64,000 nucleotides of DNA from Paenibacillus sp. PK3_47 (lineage in GTDB: Bacteria > Bacillota > Bacilli > Paenibacillales > Paenibacillaceae), in NCBI RefSeq assembly GCF_023520895.1, contig NZ_CP026029.1:3782001-3846000 (forward strand). The letters run 5' to 3'. Of the stretch, positions 1-8,928 are shown in pieces. The notes below the pieces were generated by a model. It had not been told where the DNA came from, did not search any database, and saw only the letters and a list, made by a program, of their open reading frames with translations. Both the position numbers and the translations under genes were made by a program. Each line of letters starts with the position of its first letter. Position 1 is the first letter of the stretch.

Positions 1-699
1 GCCGCCCATGAGACAGGTATCCTCTATTACAATAATGTACTGCAGCGCGAGCTGCCTCCCGGCAAATATGATTTCTGGAAAGGTCCGGTCAAAGTGGTTG
101 TGAAGACGGTGGATCTGCGGCAGCAGCAGATAGATATGACAGGCCAGGAAATGCTTACAGAGGATAAAGTCAGCCTGAGACTAAATTTCGTCTGCCGGTA
201 CTCTATTGTTGACCCGCAGCGGGTACTTGGTATCAAATCCGTTGAGGATCACATTTATATCAGTCTGCAGCTGGTACTCAGGGAGTATGTCGGCAGCCTG
301 AAGCTGGATGATCTGCTGCGGATGAAGCAGGAGGTCGGGGCTTTTGTGCTCTCCAGGCTGCAGGAGCAGAGCGATGCTTACGGTGTACAGTTCCACTCCG
401 CCGGGGTGAAGGATATTATTCTTCCAGGAGAGATCAAGGATATCCTCAATACCGTACTGCTGGCCGAGAAAAAGGCGCAGGCGAACCTGATCACCCGGCG
501 TGAAGAAACCGCGTCTACCCGCAGCCTGCTGAACACGGCGAAGCTGATGGACGAGAACAAAACGCTGTACCGCCTGAAAGAGCTGGAGTTTCTGGAGAAA
601 ATCAGCGAGCGGATCGGCAGTGTCTCTCTGACCGGCGGCGGTACGCTTGCAGAACGGCTTGGTCAGCTGCTGATCCCTGACGGGGGCGGCAAGCAGTAG
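1..699 (+). CDS. SPFH/band-7 slipin-like protein (5' partial)
   Basis: The frame is open from the first base, so the start lies outside the window. The visible 232 residues carry an SPFH-type core ([11 protein letters not shown] followed by a strand-rich segment), then a helical stretch with [15 protein letters not shown] typical of the charged coiled coil after the SPFH domain. The C-terminus is short and Gly-rich. Slipins are membrane-associated scaffold proteins that oligomerise. The membrane anchor would be upstream and is not visible. A strong terminator follows at 715-755. Family assignment is fairly secure; a specific role cannot be given. Confidence 0.8.
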   Translation, partial: AAHETGILYYNNVLQRELPPGKYDFWKGPVKVVVKTVDLRQQQIDMTGQEMLTEDKVSLRLNFVCRYSIVDPQRVLGIKSVEDHIYISLQLVLREYVGSLKLDDLLRMKQEVGAFVLSRLQEQSDAYGVQFHSAGVKDIILPGEIKDILNTVLLAEKKAQANLITRREETASTRSLLNTAKLMDENKTLYRLKELEFLEKISERIGSVSLTGGGTLAERLGQLLIPDGGGKQ

Positions 700-714
700 C
701 CTTCTGAATCCGCC

Positions 715-755
715 AACCTGCCAGGCGGAGTTTTCCGCAGGCAGGTTAATTTTTT
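715..755 (+). terminator. Rho-independent terminator of the slipin gene
   Basis: AACCTGCC (715-722) pairs with GGCAGGTT (740-747), with further pairing inside the loop, followed by a run of six T. Confidence 0.85.
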
Positions 756-859
756 GCCGTGATACCGGGCATTGTAAACTCTTCTTGGACACAATCTGGC
801 TACTCCCTATCAATGTATGGTATATTAATCTCACAAAAAACAAAGTAAGGAGATTGGAA

Positions 860-1792
860 ATGGAAAAAACACTGGTCTTTGGACACAAAAATCCGGATAC
901 GGATACCATTTGTTCAGCAATTGCTTATGCCGCACTGAAGAAGGAACTGGGCTGGGATGCCGAGCCTGTCCGTCTGGGAGAAGTTAACGGTGAGACACAG
1001 TATGCCCTCGACCAATTCGGAGTTTCTGCACCCCGTCTGGTAGAAAATGTTGCAGGCGAAGCGGCACAGGTTATTCTGGTTGACCACAACGAGCGCCAGC
1101 AAAGCGCAAACGATATCGATCAGGTGCGTGTTGTTGAAGTAATCGACCACCACCGGATTGCCAACTTTGAAACTGCACATCCGCTGTACTACCGTGCCGA
1201 GCCGGTGGGCTGCACAGCGACAATCCTGAACAAGCTGTACAAAGAAAACGGAGTAACGATTCCCAAGGAAATCGCCGGCCTGATGCTGTCCGCTATCATT
1301 TCCGACTCCCTGCTGTTCAAATCCCCTACCTGCACAGAGCAGGATGTGGCGGCTGCACATGAGCTGGCTGAAATCGCCGGTGTGAATGCAGAAGAGTACG
1401 GCCTGTCCATGCTCAAAGCCGGTGCAGACCTGAGCGACAAGAGCATTGCCCAGCTGATCTCCCTGGATGCCAAGGAATTCACTATGGGTGCCTACAAGGT
1501 AGAAATTGCCCAGGTTAATGCTGTGGATGTCAATGATGTCCTCTCCAAGCAGGCGGAGATTGAAACTGCGCTGAACGTGATTATTAATGAAAAAGAACTG
1601 GATCTTTTCCTGTTCGTAGTAACAGATATCCTGAACAACGATTCCGTAGGTCTGGCGCTGGGCCGCATTGCCGGTGCAGTAGAGACGGCTTACAATGTGA
1701 AGCTGGAAGACAACAAAGCCCTTCTCAGAGGCGTTGTATCCCGCAAATCACAAATCGTACCTGTGCTTACCGAGACGATTTCCAAGCTGTAA
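860..1792 (+). CDS. ppaC: Manganese-dependent inorganic pyrophosphatase (family II)
   Basis: Hydrolyses pyrophosphate to phosphate in the cytoplasm, pulling biosynthetic reactions forward. 310 residues, the usual family II length. The N-terminal DHH domain shows G-H-K-N-P-D-T-D (H9, D13, D15), V-D-H-N-E (D75) and the D-H-H triad at 96-98, all metal ligands. The C-terminal DHHA2 domain ends with S-R-K-S-Q-I-V-P, the substrate-binding SRK motif. The frame is open further upstream to 785, but the ATG at 860 has AAGGAG at good spacing and matches the family N-terminus ([15 protein letters not shown]). Single gene with its own terminator at 1858. Confidence 0.96.
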   Translation: MEKTLVFGHKNPDTDTICSAIAYAALKKELGWDAEPVRLGEVNGETQYALDQFGVSAPRLVENVAGEAAQVILVDHNERQQSANDIDQVRVVEVIDHHRIANFETAHPLYYRAEPVGCTATILNKLYKENGVTIPKEIAGLMLSAIISDSLLFKSPTCTEQDVAAAHELAEIAGVNAEEYGLSMLKAGADLSDKSIAQLISLDAKEFTMGAYKVEIAQVNAVDVNDVLSKQAEIETALNVIINEKELDLFLFVVTDILNNDSVGLALGRIAGAVETAYNVKLEDNKALLRGVVSRKSQIVPVLTETISKL

Positions 1793-1857
1793 CTCCGGCT
1801 TGACGGCCGTAAATTCAGCAGAGTTAGAAGTAACTCATATCAAAAGTGCAGCCCAAG

Positions 1858-1904
1858 AGCCGGCTGTGCCTTCCTTAACCGGAATGGTGCAGCCGGCTTT
1901 TTTG
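1858..1904 (+). terminator. Rho-independent terminator after ppaC
   Basis: AGCCGGCTG (1858-1866) pairs with CAGCCGGCT (1890-1898), followed directly by a T run. Confidence 0.8.
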
Positions 1905-1987
1905 TGAGCCTGTATTTTTTTGATGGACAGCAACTTATTTCCAGCAGGGGAGTATAATCAGCATATGATCAGAGCGGGGGAAGCAGA

Positions 1988-2560
1988 ATGGGCAAATTAA
2001 GAAAGACAGTTTTGGGAGCTGTATGCCTGATGACTTTGTCCGGAGGGACCGTGCTGTATGCGGCTTCAGGCAAATCGGAAATTGCGCTTTATTTGAACAA
2101 TGTGCTGCAAAAACAAACAGGGCTGTTGTCCGAAGGGGTTCCATACCTGCCGGTCAAGCAGTTAGCCGGGGATCTGCATGCGCTGCTGTCGCTGGACGAA
2201 TCAGGGCAGACCGTCCGTCTCTACAAGCCCAATGTGAATTTAGTACTGATTGATAATAAAGGGAAGATCTTTGGCAAGGTGCGGAGCGGAATCGACACAA
2301 CCTTTTCGGTTCTGGTACAGGTGGATCACTTGAAAACAGATATTTCAGATATGAAAATACTGCTCATCGACCCGGCGGGCACTGTGAAGACGATTGATAA
2401 TCAGCCGATCAAAGAGAAGAGTGAAAGCTTCTGGTTCAAATCAGTAGAATTCTCCGACAGCTTTAACGCCAAAGGGGCTTATACCATTCAGGTGTATATG
2501 AAGGCATCCGCCGCGAAGGAATGGTCGGTTGTCTCCGAAATGGAAATTACCACAATATAA
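1988..2560 (+). CDS. Secreted protein with copper amine oxidase-like stalk domain
   Basis: 190 residues with a signal peptide (positive N-terminus, hydrophobic core, A-A-S cleavage region near residue 26). Residues 30-90 (I-A-L-Y-L-N-N-V-L ... Y-L-P-V-K-Q-L-A ... V-R-L-Y-K-P-N-V-N) have the pattern of the copper-amine-oxidase N-terminal-like stalk domain common in exported Paenibacillus proteins. The C-terminal half is beta-rich (I-L-L-I-D-P-A-G-T-V-K) and Ig-like in look. GGGGGAAG lies just before the ATG. Function unknown; extracellular location is the only firm inference. Confidence 0.75.
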   Translation: MGKLRKTVLGAVCLMTLSGGTVLYAASGKSEIALYLNNVLQKQTGLLSEGVPYLPVKQLAGDLHALLSLDESGQTVRLYKPNVNLVLIDNKGKIFGKVRSGIDTTFSVLVQVDHLKTDISDMKILLIDPAGTVKTIDNQPIKEKSESFWFKSVEFSDSFNAKGAYTIQVYMKASAAKEWSVVSEMEITTI

Positions 2561-2594
2561 GAAGTTACTGTTCCCGGAGCGGATGCTTGAGGCG

Positions 2595-2634
2595 GCCGGC
2601 ACAAACAGGCCGGTGCTTTGTGTCCGGCTTTTTG
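2595..2634 (+). terminator. Rho-independent terminator
   Basis: GCCGG..ACAAA (from 2595) pairs with TTTGTG.CCGGC (ending 2628), then five T. Ends the stalk-domain gene just upstream of the pirin gene. Confidence 0.75.
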
Positions 2635-2691
2635 GTTTTCCTGTACTTTCTGCTACACTAGGGGTAATGACACCAACAGGGAGGGGTTACA

Positions 2692-3393
2692 GTGATTCAA
2701 ATCTATCCGGCGGAAGCCGCTCACCGTTTTGACCACGGCTGGCTGAAAGGCAGCCATGTCTTCTCGTTTGGTGAATATTATGACCCCGGGAATACTGCAT
2801 TTGGGCCTATGCGTGTCTGTAACGACGACACCATCGCTCCGGGCAAAGGCTTTGGCGCCCACCCGCACAGCGATATGGAGATTGTCTCCATCGTGCTCTC
2901 CGGCAGGCTGCGCCATGAGGATAATCTGGGCAATGTGGCGGAGACAACCTTCGGCGGGATTCAGAGAATGTCTGCAGGAACAGGAGCTATTCATACCGAA
3001 CATAATCCGTCCGATACGGAACCTGTACGGCTGCTGCAGCTGTGGTTTATGCCGCTGGCCCGCGGAACGGTTCCGTCTTATGCTACGGGACGTTTTGATC
3101 CCGCGAAGCTGGAGGGGGAGCTGCTGCCCGTAGTGTCCGTGGCACGTTCGGAGAGCGTCGTGGATATCGCTCAGGATATGACTATCTATCTAGGCCGTGC
3201 CGCGGCCGGGCAGGAGCTGTCTTTCAGCCAGGAGCCTGGACGGCGCGTGTTCATATATGGTATTGAGGGCAAGCTCAGCCTGCAGGGTGAGCAGCTTCTG
3301 AATCCGGGGGATTCTGCACGGATTGAAGGCATCAGTGAACTGGCGCTGGCGGCTGAAGAGGATGCCTTTGTCATGGTCATTGATTTGCCTTGA
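2692..3393 (+). CDS. Pirin family protein (YhhW-type bicupin)
   Basis: 233 residues. The N-terminal cupin shows the pirin signature G-F-G-A-H-P-H-S-D-M-E-I-V-S-I (His-x-His metal ligands) followed by L-R-H-E-D-N-L-G-N and H-T-E-H-N-P-S-D, completing the metal site. The C-terminal cupin is shorter and degenerate, as usual in this family. Some bacterial pirins have quercetin 2,3-dioxygenase activity; a physiological substrate is not known. Starts at GTG with GGGAGGGG upstream. The next gene begins 18 bp after the stop, so the two are probably co-transcribed. Confidence 0.9.
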   Translation: MIQIYPAEAAHRFDHGWLKGSHVFSFGEYYDPGNTAFGPMRVCNDDTIAPGKGFGAHPHSDMEIVSIVLSGRLRHEDNLGNVAETTFGGIQRMSAGTGAIHTEHNPSDTEPVRLLQLWFMPLARGTVPSYATGRFDPAKLEGELLPVVSVARSESVVDIAQDMTIYLGRAAAGQELSFSQEPGRRVFIYGIEGKLSLQGEQLLNPGDSARIEGISELALAAEEDAFVMVIDLP

Positions 3394-3411
3394 ATAGAGG
3401 AGGGACAGGTA

Positions 3412-3741
3412 ATGGCACAGGAGGAGAGAGTGCTGGTCAAGCATTCCGTAACAGGACGTATGCTGGTCAACAGCACGGACGGATTTGCTTATACTTTTGA
3501 TCCGCAGGGTGAACTTACATTCCTAACGATCAATGGAGTGCCTGAGGACCAGGGGACAGCAGTGGTGGCGCTGAAGTCCGAGCTGAATGTGTTCCGTTTT
3601 GAGGAGCCCGCAGGCGGGCCGGTAATCAAGCACTGGTATTATGTAGGTGACAATCCGGTAACCTATGACGCGGCTTCCGGAAGCCTGACGATAGCGGTGC
3701 AGTCAGAGATCGAATACCGTCCGGATCAATACTGGGAATAA
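3412..3741 (+). CDS. Hypothetical protein, 109 aa
   Basis: Small, beta-rich, soluble-looking protein with no signal peptide and no motif that I recognise. It follows the pirin gene after 18 bp with GGAGGGACAG before the ATG, so a shared transcript is likely. The segment K-H-W-Y-Y-V-G-D-N-P-V-T-Y is its most distinctive stretch. Function unknown. Confidence 0.7.
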   Translation: MAQEERVLVKHSVTGRMLVNSTDGFAYTFDPQGELTFLTINGVPEDQGTAVVALKSELNVFRFEEPAGGPVIKHWYYVGDNPVTYDAASGSLTIAVQSEIEYRPDQYWE

Positions 3742-3773
3742 GGCAGTACAGCCGGATAACAGCATATTTTCTG

Positions 3774-3807
3774 ATCTAACCCGGGATAATAACATTCCGG
3801 GTTAGAT
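3774..3807 (+). terminator. Long hairpin after the pirin operon
   Basis: A perfect 11-bp stem, ATCTAACCCGG (3774-3784) with CCGGGTTAGAT (3797-3807), 12-nt loop. No T run follows, so termination is likely but not certain. Confidence 0.5.
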
Positions 3808-3864
3808 ATGTGTGCGATACAGATGATTTCTATTTGAGTGTTCGTGAGGAAAGGACAAATGACA

Positions 3865-3893
3865 TTGACATTCTGTCCCGGGTGTTCTAGTTT
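3865..3893 (+). promoter_or_regulatory. Candidate sigma-A promoter of leucine dehydrogenase
   Basis: TTGACA (3865-3870), 17-nt spacer, TAGTTT (3888-3893). The -35 is perfect and the -10 weak. No sigma-54 -24/-12 element was seen, although the B. subtilis bkd operon that includes bcd is sigma-L dependent. Confidence 0.4.
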
Positions 3894-3946
3894 TGTTATG
3901 AAACATTACATGCTGTTCAAGAATGAAGACAGGAGAAATGAATACA

Positions 3947-5041
3947 ATGGAATTGTTTGCAGCAATGGAGCGGGATGATTACGAAGAGCTGTTGTTTTGT
4001 CAGGATAGAGCATCTGGCCTGAAGGCCATTATCGCGATTCATGACACGACCCTGGGGCCAGCTCTGGGCGGAACCAGAATGTGGACTTATGCTTCCGAAG
4101 AAGAAGCCATTGTGGATGCGCTTCGTCTGGCCAAAGGGATGACTTACAAGAATGCGGTGGCCGGACTAAATCTGGGCGGCGGTAAGACGGTCATTATCGG
4201 CAATCCCAAAAAAGACAAAAATGAAGCAATGTTCCGCGCCTTTGGCAGATACATACAAGGACTAAACGGCCGCTATATTACAGCCGAAGATGTAGGAACT
4301 ACAGAAGAAGACATGGATATCATCCATCAGGAAACCGATTATGTGACCGGAATTTCGGCAACGTACGGTTCCTCCGGCAATCCTTCACCGGCTACTGCCT
4401 TCGGGGTATACCAGGGGATGAAGGCGGCTGCCAAGGCTGCCTTTGGCACGGATTCGCTGGCAGGCAGGACAGTGGCTGTCCAGGGTGTAGGGAATGTCTC
4501 CTTTACGCTGTGCAAATATCTTCACGAAGAAGGTGCCCGGCTGATTGTAACAGATATCAATAAGGATGCCGTGGGACGCGCAGTGGAAGCCTACGGCGCC
4601 AAAGCTGTAGATCCTTCCGATATCCTTAGTGTGGACTGTGATATATATGCGCCGTGCGCACTCGGAGCCACGCTGAACGATGATTCCCTGCCGCTGCTTA
4701 AGGCAAAGGTTGTAGCCGGTGCGGCCAACAATCAGCTGAAGGAGCCGCGTCACGGCAACATCCTCCATGAGATGGGGATTGTCTACGCTCCGGATTATGT
4801 AATTAATGCCGGCGGTGTAATCAACATTGCCGATGAGCTGAACGGCTACAACAAAGAACGTGCCTTCAAGCAGATCGCCAAGATTTATGACAGCATTACC
4901 CGTGTGCTGGAGATTTCGCAGGCTAAGGGAATCCCGGCCTATGCTGCGGCAGACCGGCTGGCAGAGGAGCGGATTGCCCTGCTGCGCAGCAGCCGCAGCA
5001 CCTTTCTGCAGAACGGACGGCATGCGCTCAGCAGAAGATAA
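3947..5041 (+). CDS. bcd: Leucine dehydrogenase
   Basis: NAD-dependent oxidative deamination of leucine, valine and isoleucine to branched 2-oxoacids, feeding iso/anteiso fatty acid primers. 364 residues, close to the 367 of Bacillus enzymes. The substrate domain shows M-T-Y-K-N-A (K68) and G-L-N-L-G-G-G-K (K80, the catalytic lysine position of Bacillus LeuDH). The Rossmann domain has V-A-V-Q-G-V-G-N-V. Upstream ATGs at 3923 and 3938 are in frame, but 3947 gives the family N-terminus (MELF) and the best spacing to AGGAG (3931). It stands alone here: no ptb, buk or bkd genes are adjacent. Confidence 0.95.
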   Translation: MELFAAMERDDYEELLFCQDRASGLKAIIAIHDTTLGPALGGTRMWTYASEEEAIVDALRLAKGMTYKNAVAGLNLGGGKTVIIGNPKKDKNEAMFRAFGRYIQGLNGRYITAEDVGTTEEDMDIIHQETDYVTGISATYGSSGNPSPATAFGVYQGMKAAAKAAFGTDSLAGRTVAVQGVGNVSFTLCKYLHEEGARLIVTDINKDAVGRAVEAYGAKAVDPSDILSVDCDIYAPCALGATLNDDSLPLLKAKVVAGAANNQLKEPRHGNILHEMGIVYAPDYVINAGGVINIADELNGYNKERAFKQIAKIYDSITRVLEISQAKGIPAYAAADRLAEERIALLRSSRSTFLQNGRHALSRR

Positions 5042-5088
5042 TTGGACTCATAAGCACAGTGCTGTATAGTAACACTGTGCTCCGGCCC

Positions 5089-5130
5089 GGCGTTCCCACT
5101 GGCATCAGCAGCGGGAACGCCTCTTTTTTT
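5089..5130 (+). terminator. Rho-independent terminator after bcd
   Basis: GGCGTTCCC (5089-5097) pairs with GGGAACGCC (5113-5121), then CT and seven T. A second small hairpin (CACAGTG/CACTGTG) lies just upstream. Confidence 0.9.
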
Positions 5131-5240
5131 GTACATAATCTGTCCTTCAGACAGTGAGGAATGTCGCGGTGCATCTGGCAGTTAATCAGGAGAATAGAAG
5201 GAGTGTTACAGTTTTTTCTAATTAGGAGAGGTGGAAGTCC

Positions 5241-5582
5241 ATGTCCGCTATTAACATGAACACCGCATTTGCTTATGAGAGCAGGGAGTCTTATTTTGAC
5301 GGCAAGCTGATAGAGTATATCGGCTGGTGTCTGGCAGGCTGGCTCGTGACGGTATGCACCCTCGGGATCTGCTATCCATGGTCTGTAGTCATGATCTACC
5401 GCTGGAAAGTGGAGCATATGGTGGTGGAGGGCCGGCGGCTGCGGTTTGAGGGTACGGCTGTCAGCCTGTTCGGACAGTGGGTTAAATGGTTTGTGCTGTC
5501 CATCATTACGCTCGGCATTTACAGCTTCTGGGTGAAAATCAAGCTGGAGGAGTGGAAGGCCAAGAACACCTTTTTTCAATAA
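5241..5582 (+). CDS. Small DUF898/YjgN-like membrane protein
   Basis: 113 residues with two hydrophobic segments (about 28-50 and 80-98), each followed by a similar phrase: T-L-G-I-C-Y-P-W-S-V and T-L-G-I-Y-S-F-W-V-K. This internal repeat and the R-R-L-R-F-E-G-T segment are the hallmarks of DUF898 (YjgN-type) membrane proteins, here in minimal form. GGAGAGGTGGAAG precedes the ATG. Function unknown. Confidence 0.75.
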   Translation: MSAINMNTAFAYESRESYFDGKLIEYIGWCLAGWLVTVCTLGICYPWSVVMIYRWKVEHMVVEGRRLRFEGTAVSLFGQWVKWFVLSIITLGIYSFWVKIKLEEWKAKNTFFQ

Positions 5583-5601
5583 AAGTAAGTTCGCTTACGG
5601 C

Positions 5602-5637
5602 AAAAAGCCCCTTTCCTTTGACAGCGGACAGGGGCTC
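5602..5637 (-). terminator. Terminator of the cyclophilin gene
   Basis: On the minus strand GAGCCCC..GGGGCTTTTTG forms a GC-rich hairpin ending in five T. It lies between converging genes and could also slow plus-strand transcription. Confidence 0.7.
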
Positions 5638-5668
5638 TTCACTTTGTATTAAGGTGTAAGTATACAGC

Positions 5669-6382
5669 TTATTGCACCTTTTCCGGCTCCGGATAGGTGA
5701 CACCAAGCGTATCTACGGTGACTTTGGTCATCACCGGCGGTTCTTCCGGACGGTCGTTGCTGTCCCGCGGCAGGCTTACAATAGCCTGTACGACATCCAT
5801 GCCTTCCGTTACTTTGCCGAATGAAGCATAGCTTCCGTCCAGGCTCGGGTAATCAGCTGCCATGATGAAGAACTGGGAGCCCCCGGAGTTCATGTCCTGG
5901 GATCTTGCCATAGACAGCACTCCCTCGGTGTGCAGCAGATTGTTGGTGAACCCGTTGCCGGAGAACTCACCGGCAATGCTGTAGTCCGGACCGCCCATGC
6001 CTGTGCCGTCAGGGTCACCGCCCTGGATCATAAAGCCGGGAATGACCCGGTGGAAGATCGTTCCGTCATAAAAACCCTTTTGGATCAGGGAAATGAAGTT
6101 ATTGACGGTGTTGGGCGCCACTTCAGGGTAGAGCTCAGCCTTGATGATTCCGCCGTTGTCCATTTCAATGGTTACCACCGGGTGGCTGGCCGTTTCCGAC
6201 GGTACGCCTTCGGCAGCACCGGCTGCATTATTCTGCGGGGCAGCACTGGCTTCAGCATTCACTGCATTGCTGTTACCCGCTGCTTCATTATTGGCCGCCG
6301 GCTTGTTGCCGCAGCCTGCCACGATGACCAGCAGCACGGTCAACAGCAGCAGTGTGAACGGATTTCTTCTGGTAAGCTTCAC
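5669..6382 (-). CDS. Cyclophilin-type peptidyl-prolyl isomerase, lipoprotein
   Basis: Catalyses proline cis-trans isomerisation outside the membrane. A lipoprotein signal peptide ends in the lipobox V-A-G-C (C24), so it is likely anchored to the outer leaflet. An Ala/Asn-rich tether of about 45 residues is followed by a cyclophilin domain with F-H-R-V-I-P-G-F-M-I-Q-G-G-D-P (catalytic Arg), G-S-Q-F-F-I and S-F-G-K-V. The GTG at 6382 is preferred because AGGAG sits 11 nt upstream and it places the signal peptide at the N-terminus; an in-frame ATG exists at 6436. Confidence 0.93.
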   Translation of the reverse strand: MKLTRRNPFTLLLLTVLLVIVAGCGNKPAANNEAAGNSNAVNAEASAAPQNNAAGAAEGVPSETASHPVVTIEMDNGGIIKAELYPEVAPNTVNNFISLIQKGFYDGTIFHRVIPGFMIQGGDPDGTGMGGPDYSIAGEFSGNGFTNNLLHTEGVLSMARSQDMNSGGSQFFIMAADYPSLDGSYASFGKVTEGMDVVQAIVSLPRDSNDRPEEPPVMTKVTVDTLGVTYPEPEKVQ

Positions 6383-6554
6383 GTTCTCAATCTCTCCTTT
6401 TATCCTTGTGTAATCTAAGCAGATATACTTCATCATACCCTCTTTGTCCGGGTTCTTGCAAAGCCCATAAGCGCACCCGGGATTGGCACATCACTCAAAG
6501 AGGGGTAGAATGGTAAGAAGCTTCCAGAAAAAAACAGAGAAGGCGGTGCATACA

Positions 6555-7781
6555 ATGAAATTTTCTTGGAAGCGGAACCTGATCGTGCTTTGGGTAGGGG
6601 TTTTCTTTTGCAGTACGGCATATTCGATCTCGATTCCGTTCATGTCCATCTTTTTGAGTGACCAGCTTGGGGTTACAAATCATCTGGAAATCTGGTCAGG
6701 TGTCAGCTTTGGGATTACTTTTTTGGCCAGTGCGCTGATTTCGCCGTACTGGGGATCGCTGGCTGACAAATACGGCCGCAAGCCGATGCTGATCCGCTCG
6801 GGATTCAGCCTGGCCGCTTTATATCTGATTAATTTTTTTGTGACTGATCCTTATGTTTTTGTGATCGTACGTATATTCCAAGGACTCCTGGCAGGGTTCG
6901 TTCCGGCCGCAATAGCGATGGTGGCTACGAATACGCCGGAGGAAAAAACAGGTTATGCACTAAGCATCATGTCTACAGCAGGAGCTACCGGAAGCATTAT
7001 CGGACCGCTGATCGGCGGAGTCGTCAGCTATTATTCCAGCAACCGCAGTGCATTTTTGTTCTCGGCGGCAATCGTGCTGGTCTCCGCGCTGATCGCCACG
7101 TTCTTTGCCAGGGAGGAGAATGTGAACCGCTCCGCACCCAGATCCAGGGTCAGGGATGATATCCGGGAGGCCAGAACTAACCGTGCCTTTATGACACTGC
7201 TGTTCCTTGCCGGTATCTCTACCTTCTCGGTGATGATTCTGGAGCCGCTGCTGCCGATCTATTTGCTCGATATGGGCGTCTCCAAGAGCGATGCTTCTCT
7301 AAGCTCGGGCATTGTGTTCTCAGCAGTAGGCATTGCTACCGTCATTATGGCCCCGCAGTGGGGGAAAATAGGCACCCGCAAAGGCTTTGGGCTGGTGCTG
7401 TTCATCGGACTGATCGGCGGGGGGATCGGAAACATCCTGCAGTATTTTGTGTCCGGCTATGTGGAGTTCGCTGTGCTGCGTTTTGCCTACGGCCTGTTCT
7501 ACGCCGGAGTTCTCCCGTCGGTGAATGCGATGATTGTCCAGACCATTGACCCCGGCTTCCGCGGACGTGCCTTTGGACTTAACCAGTCTGCTTCACAGCT
7601 GGCGACAATGGCCGGGCCGATTATCGGCGGGCTGCTGGGCGGCTTCCTGCCGATCCGCTGGGTGTTCGTGATTAACGGGCTGATGCTGCTGCTGGCCGCA
7701 GTGCTGGTCAAACTTTACAAGCTGGAGTCGAAGGTCAGCGTGGCCCGTCACTCCGGCGAACCTGCGGTATTGCCCAAATAG
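6555..7781 (+). CDS. MFS multidrug exporter (DHA1-like)
   Basis: About 408 residues and 12 predicted membrane helices. MFS motif A is visible after helix 2 (G-S-L-A-D-K-Y-G-R-K-P) and motif C in helix 5 (G-A-T-G-S-I-I-G-P-L-I-G-G), the antiporter motif of proton-driven drug exporters. The second half has G-P-I-I-G-G-L-L-G-G. The ATG at 6555 puts the start immediately before the first helix; an ATG at 6510 with GAGGGG four bases upstream is the alternative. Divergent from the cyclophilin gene. Substrate unknown. Confidence 0.9.
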   Translation: MKFSWKRNLIVLWVGVFFCSTAYSISIPFMSIFLSDQLGVTNHLEIWSGVSFGITFLASALISPYWGSLADKYGRKPMLIRSGFSLAALYLINFFVTDPYVFVIVRIFQGLLAGFVPAAIAMVATNTPEEKTGYALSIMSTAGATGSIIGPLIGGVVSYYSSNRSAFLFSAAIVLVSALIATFFAREENVNRSAPRSRVRDDIREARTNRAFMTLLFLAGISTFSVMILEPLLPIYLLDMGVSKSDASLSSGIVFSAVGIATVIMAPQWGKIGTRKGFGLVLFIGLIGGGIGNILQYFVSGYVEFAVLRFAYGLFYAGVLPSVNAMIVQTIDPGFRGRAFGLNQSASQLATMAGPIIGGLLGGFLPIRWVFVINGLMLLLAAVLVKLYKLESKVSVARHSGEPAVLPK

Positions 7782-7827
7782 GAGTGGAGCAGCAGCCTGA
7801 CGTTATATATTGTTAGATGACTTAAAA

Positions 7828-7857
7828 GCGCCGCCGGCATCTGCCAGCGGCGCTTTT
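7828..7857. terminator. Bidirectional terminator between MFS and acidic protein genes
   Basis: GCGCCGC (7828-7834) pairs with GCGGCGC (7847-7853), flanked by AAAA and TTTT, so it can serve both converging transcripts. Confidence 0.85.
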
Positions 7858-7873
7858 CTGTTCCTGAAACGGG

Positions 7874-8482
7874 CTATCTGTCTTCCTCACCGGTAGAGCC
7901 GTTCAAGAGATCGGTCCCCGGCATGACATCCACAGGCGGCGCTGCCGGATCAACGGCAGTGCCCTGCTGAATCTCGTCCGCATCAGGAACATCCTCAAGC
8001 GGCTGCTCTTCTTCTTCGTCCGGCAGCTCATCATCCTCAGCGTAGTCGATCACGCCGCCGGTCAGTCCGGCTGCGCCTGCAGTAAAAATCGCATCGGATT
8101 CCAGCAGCTCGTCCCGTTCAGGTGCCGGAGAAGCAATTATGCCTCCGTCCCGGTCTGCTCTCCGGCCAAGGCCTTCTTCAGGTGCATTAAGACCGATATC
8201 CGCAGCCAGAATGTTGTCACCTACGAGAGCCGGGTCCGATCCGGAATCGACGGTTCCGTCAAAATCTACCGGAGTTTCCCCGACAGGAGTATGGCTGGCC
8301 AAGGCGGATTCCAGGGGGCGGTTCCCTGTGCCGTCCGTGAGGTCACTGGGCCCTTGCTCGGTTATCGTGCCGAGCGGCCGCAGCTCTTCTAAAGGGATGT
8401 CCTGCTCAGGAGATACGCCGCCCATCTTGTTGTAGCGTTCATATGCAAAGTCGGCTTCAGTTTTGTTGAATTCATTACCCAT
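7874..8482 (-). CDS. Acidic low-complexity hypothetical protein, 202 aa
   Basis: Soluble, very rich in Asp, Glu, Gly and Pro, and probably mostly disordered; there is an acidic run near residue 155 (E-D-D-E-L-P-D-E-E-E-E). No signal peptide, membrane segment or known domain. GAAGGAGTG precedes the ATG. It follows the 61-residue acidic protein by 15 bp, and the two form a probable operon. Both resemble small acidic Bacillales proteins of unknown role, possibly sporulation-linked; that link is a guess. Confidence 0.7.
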   Translation of the reverse strand: MGNEFNKTEADFAYERYNKMGGVSPEQDIPLEELRPLGTITEQGPSDLTDGTGNRPLESALASHTPVGETPVDFDGTVDSGSDPALVGDNILAADIGLNAPEEGLGRRADRDGGIIASPAPERDELLESDAIFTAGAAGLTGGVIDYAEDDELPDEEEEQPLEDVPDADEIQQGTAVDPAAPPVDVMPGTDLLNGSTGEEDR

Positions 8483-8497
8483 AGCCGTTCACTCCTT

Positions 8498-8683
8498 CTA
8501 TTCTGAGTCTGCTCCCGGTTTAGGAACAGCGTGATTGATTGCTGCCTGCTGGTCATCGTCCGGCAGGGCGTCCGGAAATGATCCTTCCTGAAACAGGCCG
8601 AATTCTTCATCGATATCCCGCTCGGTAACCATTCCCTCTTCATCAGGGACTTTGCCGGTATCCGGTTTCCCGTGTTTATTCAT
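8498..8683 (-). CDS. Small acidic hypothetical protein, 61 aa
   Basis: First gene of a two-gene minus-strand unit; GGAGGA lies 8 nt before the ATG. The sequence is acidic and hydrophilic (E-R-D-I-D-E-E-F-G-L-F-Q-E) with no Cys, membrane segment or recognisable domain. The strong ribosome-binding site and the tight spacing to the next acidic gene support it as real. Confidence 0.65.
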   Translation of the reverse strand: MNKHGKPDTGKVPDEEGMVTERDIDEEFGLFQEGSFPDALPDDDQQAAINHAVPKPGADSE

Positions 8684-8928
8684 CGCCAGTCCTCCTCTGT
8701 GTATAGTAATTCTATACCCGTTTAACGGTCTGCGAATCGCGGGTAAGATTTGGATAGAAGCTTACCATAATATATTCAGTTTTTTACGTCTTTAACCAAT
8801 TTACGGACATAAAGGCTCTGTCCTCGATCTTTTTTGCAAATTTAGGCAGGGGACGGCGCGAAGGATGTCGAAATATAAGAAGCACATAAACTGTATGAAT
8901 CCCACTAAAGATTTATTGAGGTGTCCAA